Assembly (NCBI GenBank): GCA_934668695.1
Contig: CAKUOD010000017.1
Coordinates: 1-40,898 of the forward strand
Source of the DNA: an uncultured Collinsella sp.
GTDB lineage: Bacteria > Actinomycetota > Coriobacteriia > Coriobacteriales > Coriobacteriaceae
DNA: 40,898 nt
Direction of reading: 5' to 3'
Shown piece after piece: positions 32,121-40,898 of the stretch (its first letter is position 1; the number at the start of each line of letters is the position of its first letter). Position numbers and translations under genes: made by a program. The notes under the pieces are model-generated. The model had not been told where the DNA came from. It did not search any database and worked only from the letters and a program-made list of their open reading frames with translations.

Positions 32121-33473
32121 ATGTCTGACGACTTTTACACCATGGTCGATTCCGGAGACCCGGCACCCGACAACGAGCACATCACCGGCGTGCGCGAAGA
32201 GCGTGAGGAGGGCGAGCAGACGACCACGCAGGCGCCAAAAGCCATGTACGCCGCGCGCATCGCCGTCTATGACGACATGCTGTCGACACCGCGTGTGATC
32301 GCCATTGATCCGCAAGATGTCCGCACGTATTTGGAAGAGACGACCAACACCGTCTACCAGTGCATGAAAGAACAAGGTGGCCATATCTCGCTCATGGTCA
32401 TCCGCGAGATTGTCGAAAACTTTATCCACGCGCACTTTGCCGAGCCCATCATCTCGATTCTGGACGGCGGAGACACCATCCGCTTTGCTGATCAAGGACC
32501 CGGCATCGACGACAAGGAGCGCGCTTTCGACTTTGGCGTTACCAGCGCAAACAGCAAGATGAAGCGCTATATCCGTGGAACCGGAGCAGGGTTTCCCATG
32601 GTGCAGGAGTATTTGGAAAACGCCGGCGGGGCCGTGTCCATCGAGGACAACATGGGCAACGGCACCGTGGTTACGGTAAGCCTGGACCCTAAACGCGTGC
32701 AGGAAATAGAGCGTGCCGGCGGACGCGGTGCTGCCGTGAGGCCCGAGACGGAGCAGCCCACATATCCCCTGCCGGGAGCTTTTGCGCAGCAGCCCATGGC
32801 AACGCAGCAGATGCAGCCCCCCGTGGGACAGATGCAGCAGCCCGGAATGCTTCCTACACAAGAGCCCCAGGCGGCATCGATGTCGATGCCGCCAAACGCG
32901 CCAGAGGCCATGCGGCGGGCGGATCAGGATGCAGCAGCAATGCAGCAGGCGACGGGGGCACCGGGTGGCCAGCAAATGGGATATCAGCCGTACCAACAGG
33001 GATATCCATATCAGCAGATGCCGCCACTGGGGTATGGTCAGCAGTTCCCACAGCAGTACCAGCAGGGATATCAGCAGCCGTACCAGCAGATGCCGCAGCA
33101 GCAGTACAACCCCTGGGCCCAGCAGATGCCTCCGCAGCCTTACCAACAGTGGCCTCAAAGTTTTCAACAGCAAATGCCGCCGATGCAGAGTTCTCAACAA
33201 TCAGCAGCTCAAATGATGTATCCTAATGCAGCAAATCAGTATGCGCAGCCACAGCCGGACGTGTTCGTAAGCGATCGCGGCAACGCCGCGCTGGGCTATC
33301 TGGCGCAAAATCAAGCGTGCGGTGCGACCGATCTGGCGAGGGCGTTTGGAAACTCGGCCCCCACTTGGTCACGCACGCTCAATGACTTGGCGCAGGCCGG
33401 CTTGGTCATCAAGCATGGCCAGAAATACCATCTGACCGAACTCGGCGCCGCTCGCGTGCGAGCTCAGAGCTAA
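32121..33473 (+). CDS. GHKL ATPase with Q/P-rich linker and winged helix, upstream of dnaA
   Basis: 450 residues, no known family name. Residues 40-190 carry an HSP90/histidine-kinase-like ATPase: N-box REIVENFIHAHF (95-106, Asn 100), DQGPGID (124-130), and RGTGAGFPMV (152-161). No H-box or membrane helix exists, so it is not an ordinary histidine kinase; the closest layout is an anti-sigma-type or free-standing ATPase. Residues 210-380 are a Gln/Pro/Met/Tyr-rich low-complexity linker with YQQG and QQM repeats. Residues 384-445 look like a winged helix (ALGYLAQNQACGATDLARAF). It ends 15 bases before dnaA, so the two are probably one transcript. I infer a role in control of DnaA or origin activity. 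Confidence 0.8.
   Translation: MSDDFYTMVDSGDPAPDNEHITGVREEREEGEQTTTQAPKAMYAARIAVYDDMLSTPRVIAIDPQDVRTYLEETTNTVYQCMKEQGGHISLMVIREIVENFIHAHFAEPIISILDGGDTIRFADQGPGIDDKERAFDFGVTSANSKMKRYIRGTGAGFPMVQEYLENAGGAVSIEDNMGNGTVVTVSLDPKRVQEIERAGGRGAAVRPETEQPTYPLPGAFAQQPMATQQMQPPVGQMQQPGMLPTQEPQAASMSMPPNAPEAMRRADQDAAAMQQATGAPGGQQMGYQPYQQGYPYQQMPPLGYGQQFPQQYQQGYQQPYQQMPQQQYNPWAQQMPPQPYQQWPQSFQQQMPPMQSSQQSAAQMMYPNAANQYAQPQPDVFVSDRGNAALGYLAQNQACGATDLARAFGNSAPTWSRTLNDLAQAGLVIKHGQKYHLTELGAARVRAQS
33161..33199 (+). promoter_or_regulatory. DnaA-box-like motifs inside the GHKL gene
   Basis: TTTTCAACA (33161-33169) and TTCTCAACA (33191-33199) lie 30 bp apart, on the same strand, in the Gln-rich coding part. Gln/Ser/Asn codons can create such words by chance, so the function is uncertain. 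Confidence 0.4.
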
Positions 33474-33488
33474 AGAACGGGAGAGACA

Positions 33489-35213
33489 GTGGACGAGGAA
33501 GCAAGCATCATCCTTGGGGATGCCATCGCCTTTTGCCAGCGCGACGGCCAAGATGCACGCCTCATCAACATGCTGGGGCAATCGCGCGCCATAAGCCTGA
33601 CCGAAGATACGCTCACGATCGAGGCCCCCTCGCGCTTTGCCATCGCGCAGCTCAAAAAGCATCAGCCGACTATTGAGGCCTATCTGGAAGAAATCGCCTT
33701 TGCACCGATCGCGCTCGACATCGTGGCACCGCAAGGCGCCGTGGCGGAATCTGCTGCCGCGACGGCGCCCGCCACGGCTCCCGCTGCCTCCCCGGCGGTG
33801 CCGGCCTCCGCAGGCGACGTGCCGACAATCGAGCACCAGCACAGCGATGTTTCCCGTGAAACCATGGCACCGTTGCCGACCGCGGCGGCGACGTCAACGA
33901 ACGCACCCGTCACGCACATGCCTATCGCTCACGACGCAGCGGCGGGCACGGATTCGGGCATTGCAATCAAGAACACGCTCTCGGCCGATGATTTTCGTCG
34001 CATGATGAACCAGATGAAGGGCGGAGCGCCGACTAGGTCCACGCAAGCCGCGACCCCCGCTTCACCCATGCCAGCACCGACCGTACCGGCCGAGCAGAAT
34101 ACGGATGGAGCCCCGCTCGCCGCAAACTCAAAATTCACCTTTGAGAACTTTGTCTACGGCCCCGAGAACAGCCACGCCTATCGCTCGGCGCTCAAGTTCG
34201 CCGCCCTGGCGGACGAGCGCGGCACGTGCACGTCACTGTTCATCTACGGCAAATCGGGACTGGGCAAGACCCACCTGCTGCTCGCCATCAAAAACGAGCT
34301 CGCCGAGAAATCTCCCGAGATCAAGGTCAAGTATGCCAATTCCCAGGCGTACCTGGACGACCTGATGACCGAGTTCGACCGTCAAAAGAAGAGCAACGCG
34401 CCCATCATGCAGGCATACCACGGCGTGGACGTGCTCATCATCGACGACATCCAAAACATCATCGGCAAGCGCGCGAGCGTGGATTACTTTTTCCAGCTCA
34501 TGGACGAGTTCATCCGCAACAACAAAAAGGTCGTGATCGCAGCCGATCGCGCACCCAAAGACCTGAGCATGGACGAGCGCCTGACCAGCCGCTTTAATGC
34601 CGGCATGCTCTGCTTGGTCGCAGAGCCCAGCTACGAGATGAAATACAAGATCTTGCAGCGCTATTACGAGAACACCATCGCCGCAGCACCCGAGGCGGGC
34701 GACGATTCGCTGCTGGCGGCCTACGGTGGCGACGGCGGACACCTGACCGACGAGCACTTTAAGCATATGGCCGAGGTCTCGGGCACCAACATCCGCGAGC
34801 TCGAGAGCTTCTGCGAGCGCTGCGCCGGCGAGGCGGGCGACCGCGAACGCGAGGGCGGGGAGCTCACCTTTGACGATATCGACACCATCGCCAGCCAGTA
34901 CTTCGACACATCGGCCAAGAAGATCAACGTTCAGACGGTCCAGTCCGTCATCGAGGAGCAGTACGGCGTAACGCACGAGGAGCTCATCGGCCCGCGCCGC
35001 AACGCCAATATCGCCAAGGCACGTCACATCGCCATCTATCTGGCGATTGAGATGTGCGAGATGACGACCACGGCGGTGGGTGCCGAATTTGGCAACCGCA
35101 ACCACTCGACCGTCAGCACGAGCTACAAAAAAGTCCAGAAGATGATCCAGGAAGACAGAACCGTCACCGAGGACCTCAAGTCGCTGCGAGACAAAATTAC
35201 ACTGCGCTCGTAG
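33489..35213 (+). CDS. dnaA: Chromosomal replication initiator DnaA
   Basis: 574 residues, longer than the usual 440-520. Domain I about 1-80; a long Ala/Pro/Thr-rich domain II linker about 81-213; AAA+ domain III from NSKFTFENFVYGPENS, with Walker A GKSGLGKTH (254-262) and Walker B VLIIDDIQN; domain IV ending with VGAEFGNRNHSTVSTSYKKV, which recognises DnaA boxes. Walker A replaces the common GGVGLGKT by GKSGLGKT, with catalytic Lys kept. GTG start, with GGGAG about six bases upstream. A parS-like word lies inside the linker coding region. DnaA boxes lie on both sides of this gene and its upstream partner. Confidence 0.96.
   Translation: MDEEASIILGDAIAFCQRDGQDARLINMLGQSRAISLTEDTLTIEAPSRFAIAQLKKHQPTIEAYLEEIAFAPIALDIVAPQGAVAESAAATAPATAPAASPAVPASAGDVPTIEHQHSDVSRETMAPLPTAAATSTNAPVTHMPIAHDAAAGTDSGIAIKNTLSADDFRRMMNQMKGGAPTRSTQAATPASPMPAPTVPAEQNTDGAPLAANSKFTFENFVYGPENSHAYRSALKFAALADERGTCTSLFIYGKSGLGKTHLLLAIKNELAEKSPEIKVKYANSQAYLDDLMTEFDRQKKSNAPIMQAYHGVDVLIIDDIQNIIGKRASVDYFFQLMDEFIRNNKKVVIAADRAPKDLSMDERLTSRFNAGMLCLVAEPSYEMKYKILQRYYENTIAAAPEAGDDSLLAAYGGDGGHLTDEHFKHMAEVSGTNIRELESFCERCAGEAGDREREGGELTFDDIDTIASQYFDTSAKKINVQTVQSVIEEQYGVTHEELIGPRRNANIAKARHIAIYLAIEMCEMTTTAVGAEFGNRNHSTVSTSYKKVQKMIQEDRTVTEDLKSLRDKITLRS
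33848..33863. promoter_or_regulatory. parS-like site inside dnaA
   Basis: TGTTTCCCGTGAAACC differs from parS at two of sixteen positions (position 7 and the last base). It is coded within the linker of DnaA (DVSRETM), about 5 kb from the perfect parS sites. Confidence 0.5.
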
Positions 35214-35228
35214 GGAAATAGAGACACC

Positions 35229-35451
35229 TGTTGAAAACTTGTCGAAACCACGGGCATAAGGTGTCTAAAACCCAACCCGCGGTGATGAAAAGTTTTGCGC
35301 AGGTTTTGAACGTGGAAAACGACCCCTGTTGCACACAGGATACTGTCGATTCTCTTTCTGGGCCTGACCTGCGTCTTTGCGAGTAATCAACAGTTTCGTC
35401 AGTGCTATTACTATTATTAAGATATTTATATCTATAGAAAGGTATTAAAAG
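35229..35451. other. oriC right part: DnaA boxes and AT-rich unwinding region
   Basis: A reverse TTTTCAACA (35229-35237), a second copy of the 17-base motif TTGAAAASTTGTCGAAA (35231-35247), and a box-like TTTTCCACG in reverse (35311-35319) precede an AT-rich stretch of about 50 bp (35400-35450). Within it, the minus strand read 3'-5' from 35405 to 35419 gives GAT AAT GAT AAT AAT, the DnaA-trio pattern. This is the usual place for the unwinding element between dnaA and dnaN. Confidence 0.75.
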
Positions 35452-36555
35452 ATGAAGTTCACCGTCAGCCAGAGCTCGCTTACACAAGCTATCGGCGTCG
35501 TTATGAAGGGAGTCGCTTCGGCATCCACCCTCCCCATCCTTTCGGGCGTACTCGTTAAGGCGCAGGACGGCATCTTGGAATTCCAGACCTCTAACTACAC
35601 CATCTCGATTCGTCATCGCATCGCGGCACATGTCGAAGAAGAGGGCGAGATGGTTATCCCCTGCAAGATGCTCTCCAACATTACCAAGACGCTCCCCGAC
35701 GCTCCGGTCACCTTTGAGCTGTCTGAACGCCAGGTGCTGATTGGGTGCGAGAAGAGCTCTTTTCGCCTGAACACGCTCGACGCCAACGACTTCCCCGAGT
35801 TTCCGGCCTATGCCATCGAGAGCGCCGTTGAGCTTCCGACCGACGTCCTGTCCGAAATGGTCGGCCGCGTGTGGCGCGTCACCTCGACCGACAAGGCCCG
35901 CCCCATCCTGGGCGGCGTGCACATGAAGGTCGAGAACAACACAGTGCGCCTGGTGGCGACTGACTCCTTCCGTCTGGCTGTATGCGATACGCAGGTCGAG
36001 ACCTCGACCCTCGAGGGCTCCTTTGAGCTCAACGTTCCCGCCGACGCTTTCAACGACGCTCTGAGCATTATGGCCAGCCAGGCCACCATCATGATCGGTG
36101 CCACTGACACCCAGGTCGTCTTCGAGGCCGGCAACACCACCTACGTTTCACGCCGTATCGAGGGCGTGTATCCCAACTACAAGCAGCTCATCCCCGATTC
36201 GTGCGTGACGAGCGTCAAGATCGACGTGGCCGCCTTCAACGCCGCCCTCAAGCGTGTGGCGGTCATCGCGAGTGCCAACCCCGCCGTCAAGTTCGAGATC
36301 GACGTTGAGAACGGCCAGATGGGCCTGTCCTCCATCTCCAATGACCAGGATCTGGCGCAGGAGACGATTGATGTCGAGGCCGAGGGCGAGTCGGGCACCA
36401 TCGCCTTCAACTACCACTACATCTTTGGCTGCCTGAACGCCCTGTCCAAGGAGAAGGAGATCACGCTGGAGCTCAAGAGCTACTCGCAGGCGGGCATCTT
36501 CAAGTCCTACGACAAGATCAACTACCTGTACCTGGTCATGCCGGTTCGCATCTAG
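35452..36555 (+). CDS. dnaN: DNA polymerase III beta sliding clamp
   Basis: 367 residues, full length, with three clamp domains. Typical sequences are TLPILSGVLVKA near the N-terminus and the C-terminal YLVMPVRI, which binds polymerase. AGAAAGG precedes the ATG by nine bases. It follows the AT-rich part of the origin, and recF starts ten bases after its stop. Confidence 0.96.
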   Translation: MKFTVSQSSLTQAIGVVMKGVASASTLPILSGVLVKAQDGILEFQTSNYTISIRHRIAAHVEEEGEMVIPCKMLSNITKTLPDAPVTFELSERQVLIGCEKSSFRLNTLDANDFPEFPAYAIESAVELPTDVLSEMVGRVWRVTSTDKARPILGGVHMKVENNTVRLVATDSFRLAVCDTQVETSTLEGSFELNVPADAFNDALSIMASQATIMIGATDTQVVFEAGNTTYVSRRIEGVYPNYKQLIPDSCVTSVKIDVAAFNAALKRVAVIASANPAVKFEIDVENGQMGLSSISNDQDLAQETIDVEAEGESGTIAFNYHYIFGCLNALSKEKEITLELKSYSQAGIFKSYDKINYLYLVMPVRI

Positions 36556-36565
36556 CGGTCGCTCC

Positions 36566-37672
36566 ATGGCCATGTTCGCTCGCGATCTTTCCGTCGCACA
36601 CTACCGCAGCTTCGATAGTTACCGCCTTGTTCTGGACGATGGCGTGACGGTGCTCGCGGGACCCAACGCGGTGGGAAAGACCAATCTCATAGAGGCGCTG
36701 CAGCTGCTGACGAGTGGTGCCTCGTTTAGGCATCCGACCGCTACCGAGCTGGTACATGACGGCGTGGGCTCATGCCGAGTCCAGTTGAGGCTCGAGGGCG
36801 ATGGTCGCGTGCTGGACATGGGGCTGAGTGTGGAGGATGGCAAACGCTCGTTTAGTCGCAACGGCAAGAAATGCTCCGCCGCCGGTGTGCGCGGTGTGCT
36901 GCCGAGCGTGCTGTTTTGCCCGGACCACCTGGACATGGTCAAGCGCGGTGCCAGCGTGCGTCGCGCCGCGCTCGACGACTTTGGCGTGCAACTGAGCGCG
37001 CGCTATGCCGATCTGGCAAGTGCCTACGGGCGTTGCGTGACCCAGCGCAACGCCCTTCTCAAGGAGAGCTGGTGCTGCCGCGAGATGCTCGGCGCCTGGA
37101 ACGAGTCCATCGCCCGCGCTGGATCCGCTTTGCTGGTGCATCGTCTTGCCCTGCTCGATCGCTTGGCGGGTTACGTGCGCGATGCCTACGGACAGGTTGC
37201 GTCCGGCGAGACCGCCCATGTGTCCTATGCGTCCACGTTGGGGGATTTGCCCCAGACCGACGATCGAGAGGAACTCAAGGGCTGGGCGTATGAGCGCATG
37301 CTGGCAGCCCTGGACGACCGTGCCGGCGAGGAGATGCGCCGCGGCGTGACACTCGTGGGCCCGCATCGCGACGAAATCGAGTTTAGCGTGGCGGGGCGGT
37401 CTGCCCGCTCGTTTGCCAGCCAGGGCCAGCAGCGTACGCTGGTGTTGGCGTGGAAAGTGGCCGAGGTGGCGGTTGCCCGCGATATCTTGGGCACCGCACC
37501 GCTGCTGCTTTTGGACGATGTGATGAGCGAGCTCGACGGTGAACGCCGTTCCGCTTTTCTGCAACTGATCGGTGATGACATCCAGACGGTCATTACTACT
37601 ACCAACTTGGGGTACTTTACCGATGACCTGCTCGATCGAGCCAAGGTGGTGAGCATGGGTGAGGCGTGCTAA
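36566..37672 (+). CDS. recF: DNA replication and repair protein RecF
   Basis: 368 residues. Walker A GPNAVGKTN (32-40), ABC signature-like ASQGQQRTLVLAWKVAE and Walker B PLLLLDDVMSELD show an SMC-like ATPase that helps load RecA at gaps. The ATG at 36566 has only a weak ribosome site; Met 3 is also possible. It overlaps the next gene by 14 bases. Confidence 0.95.
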   Translation: MAMFARDLSVAHYRSFDSYRLVLDDGVTVLAGPNAVGKTNLIEALQLLTSGASFRHPTATELVHDGVGSCRVQLRLEGDGRVLDMGLSVEDGKRSFSRNGKKCSAAGVRGVLPSVLFCPDHLDMVKRGASVRRAALDDFGVQLSARYADLASAYGRCVTQRNALLKESWCCREMLGAWNESIARAGSALLVHRLALLDRLAGYVRDAYGQVASGETAHVSYASTLGDLPQTDDREELKGWAYERMLAALDDRAGEEMRRGVTLVGPHRDEIEFSVAGRSARSFASQGQQRTLVLAWKVAEVAVARDILGTAPLLLLDDVMSELDGERRSAFLQLIGDDIQTVITTTNLGYFTDDLLDRAKVVSMGEAC

Positions 37673-38222
37673 TTACGAGCGCGAGAACGGCACGGTTGCC
37701 TTTGGCGGCTTTTTGGATGCCGAGCGCCAGCGCATTCTGGCCGCGGTGACACCCGAGCGCCGCGCGCAGATGGAGGCCGCCGAGGAGTCGCGCGCGGTCT
37801 ATCGCGCGTGGAATGCCGTGTGTTCGGGCACGCGCGAGGGACGCCATGTGACGGGCCTGCGCTATCTGCTCGAGACCAATGAGCTGCTGGTATATCTCGA
37901 TTCGCCCTCATGGACGCAGGAGATGACGCTTTTGCGCGAGATCATCCGCGCACGCATGGAGCGTGCCGGGGCCCATGTGGACGGCCTGGTGTTTAAGACG
38001 ACGGCTCCATGGCATACGCCTCCCGCTGCCAAGGAGCGTCTGCGCCCGGCGCTGCCCGAGCGCCCGCCGGCCCCGCACGCCGACCTGAGTGCGTCCGAGC
38101 GCGAGGAAATTGAGCGCCAAGTGGCACCCATCGAAGACCAAAAACTGCGCGAGGCCCTCGAGAACGCCATGAGGGCCAGTGCCGAGTGGGCCAAGGGCGC
38201 ACAAAGCAAAAAAGAGCCTTAA
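37659..38222 (+). CDS. DUF721 protein, DciA-like helicase loader
   Basis: 187 residues. The central part (about 45-110, VYRAWNAVCSGTREGRHVTG then LLVYLDSPSWTQEMTLLR) matches DUF721/DciA, the ancestral loader of replicative helicase DnaB in bacteria without DnaC/DnaI. The N-terminal 40 residues are specific to this group. GTG start at 37659 overlaps recF, as is usual in actinobacterial dnaA-dnaN-recF clusters. The C-terminal 60 residues are charged and probably flexible. Assignment of loader function is by family, not by direct evidence. Confidence 0.85.
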   Translation: MRRANYERENGTVAFGGFLDAERQRILAAVTPERRAQMEAAEESRAVYRAWNAVCSGTREGRHVTGLRYLLETNELLVYLDSPSWTQEMTLLREIIRARMERAGAHVDGLVFKTTAPWHTPPAAKERLRPALPERPPAPHADLSASEREEIERQVAPIEDQKLREALENAMRASAEWAKGAQSKKEP

Positions 38223-38248
38223 ATCGCATCTGGTGGCCTTGTAGAGCC

Positions 38249-38275
38249 AAATACCCTCGTCCCCGAGGGTATTTT

Positions 38276-38278
<3 letters not shown>
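38249..38278 (+). terminator. Intrinsic terminator after dciA-like gene
   Basis: AATACCCTCG and CGAGGGTATT form an 11-bp stem followed by seven T, closing the transcript that begins upstream of dnaA or dnaN. Confidence 0.92.
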
Positions 38279-40358
<2,080 letters not shown>

Positions 40359-40363
40359 CTTTC

Positions 40364-40450
40364 CCAGGCACCCCATCTTGCCCTTTAGGATTTCGGGCGC
40401 CGCACGCAAGGCGTGCGCCCTCATCCTTCAGGGCAACCTGGGGCACCTGG
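40364..40450 (+). other. 87-base near-continuous hairpin between gyrB and gyrA
   Basis: Paired blocks from outside in: CCAGG/CCTGG, CCCCA/TGGGG, TTGCCCT/AGGGCAA, AGGAT/ATCCT, GGGCGC/GCGCCC and ACGC/GCGT, around a loop AAG, separated by internal loops of two to three bases. No T-run follows, so it is not a standard terminator. It sits six bases after the gyrB stop. It may be a structured RNA controlling gyrA, a processing site, or an extragenic repeat. Confidence 0.75.
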
Positions 40451-40536
40451 AAAACCTAGGAGGGTTATCCGGTGTTCCCGGTAATCCGTCTCCGTGGTAG
40501 GGAACTAATGGACCACGCAAACCATGAGGAGGTAAC

Positions 40537-40898
40537 GTGGCAGACGATATCAACAATAACGAGGGTTTGGCCGAGGCCGGCGATGCCGGCATGCCCGACG
40601 ATCTGAAGCGCCTGCTTGCCCGTGCTGAGCAGGGCGAGGACGGCGACCCCGATGCCTATAACCCCGATGCCGATGATGACGAGGAAGAGGACGACGACGG
40701 TGAGCTCGAGGAGAGCTTTGGCGAAGTCGACCGTGGCGCCTCGGCCGGCGAGGATATCAATGGCGGCCAGCTCCAGATTTCGGAGTTCGGTCGCGAGATG
40801 AAGCAGTCGTTTATCGAGTATTCGATGTCGGTCATCACGGCGCGCGCCCTGCCGGACGTGCGCGACGGCCTAAAGCCGGTGCACCGCCGCATCCTGTA
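40537..40898 (+). CDS. gyrA: DNA gyrase subunit A, 5' part
   Basis: The 3' end lies beyond the window; about 120 residues are visible. The core begins near residue 83 with [20 protein letters not shown], then [17 protein letters not shown], which is the start of the breakage-reunion domain. Before it lies an extension of about 75-80 residues, very acidic (a run with DDDEEEDDD near residue 50), absent from most GyrA, in which this core starts within the first 15 residues. GTG start with AGGAGG about five bases upstream; the ribosome site excludes a start nearer the core. Confidence 0.95.
   Translation, partial: MADDINNNEGLAEAGDAGMPDDLKRLLARAEQGEDGDPDAYNPDADDDEEEDDDGELEESFGEVDRGASAGEDINGGQLQISEFGREMKQSFIEYSMSVITARALPDVRDGLKPVHRRIL

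Overview
The window looks like the replication-origin region of a fairly GC-rich Gram-positive bacterium. My best guess is class Coriobacteriia, close to Collinsella. The supporting signs are actinobacterial-type neighbours (a DciA-like protein after recF, a tandem pair of WYL regulators), YidC of the short single-gene type, an LPxTG-anchored SpaA-type surface protein, and an M29 aminopeptidase. The assignment rests on gene content and remembered protein style, not on a database search.

Layout. Left arm (1-31,775), mostly minus strand: a tRNA-Lys; an M29 aminopeptidase; purC followed directly by a small membrane protein; an OmpR-type two-component system; a TSCPD protein coupled to a Tat lipoprotein; a solute-binding protein coupled to a membrane diguanylate cyclase; purB; a tRNA-Gly with decayed partial copies beside it; a plus-strand thioester/SpaA adhesin; a 1,070-residue membrane protein with a split, degraded M28 peptidase fold; two plus-strand WYL regulators; a DinG-type helicase overlapping ddl; and plus-strand rlmN. 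From about 26.7 kb comes the origin cluster: lipoprotein-parB-parA, three perfect parS sites, rsmG, a terminator, then jag-yidC-yidD-rnpA-rpmH.

Origin (31.8-35.45 kb). Gene direction flips here. Two intergenic regions flank a GHKL-ATPase/winged-helix gene plus dnaA. Both carry repeats of the 9-mer TTTTCAACA, which I read as DnaA boxes, and they share a 17-base motif. The right-hand one ends in an AT-rich stretch with a DnaA-trio-like run next to dnaN.

Right arm (plus strand): GHKL gene, dnaA, dnaN, recF, dciA-like gene, terminator, gyrB, an 87-base near-continuous hairpin, and the start of gyrA, which has an unusual acidic N-terminal extension.

The most interesting points are: the ATPase/winged-helix gene placed directly before dnaA; the parS ladder with exact 39-bp spacing; a small lipoprotein translationally overlapped with parB; the covarying hairpin repeats made from the tRNA-Gly 3' end; the split pseudo-M28 protein; and the gyrB-gyrA hairpin.
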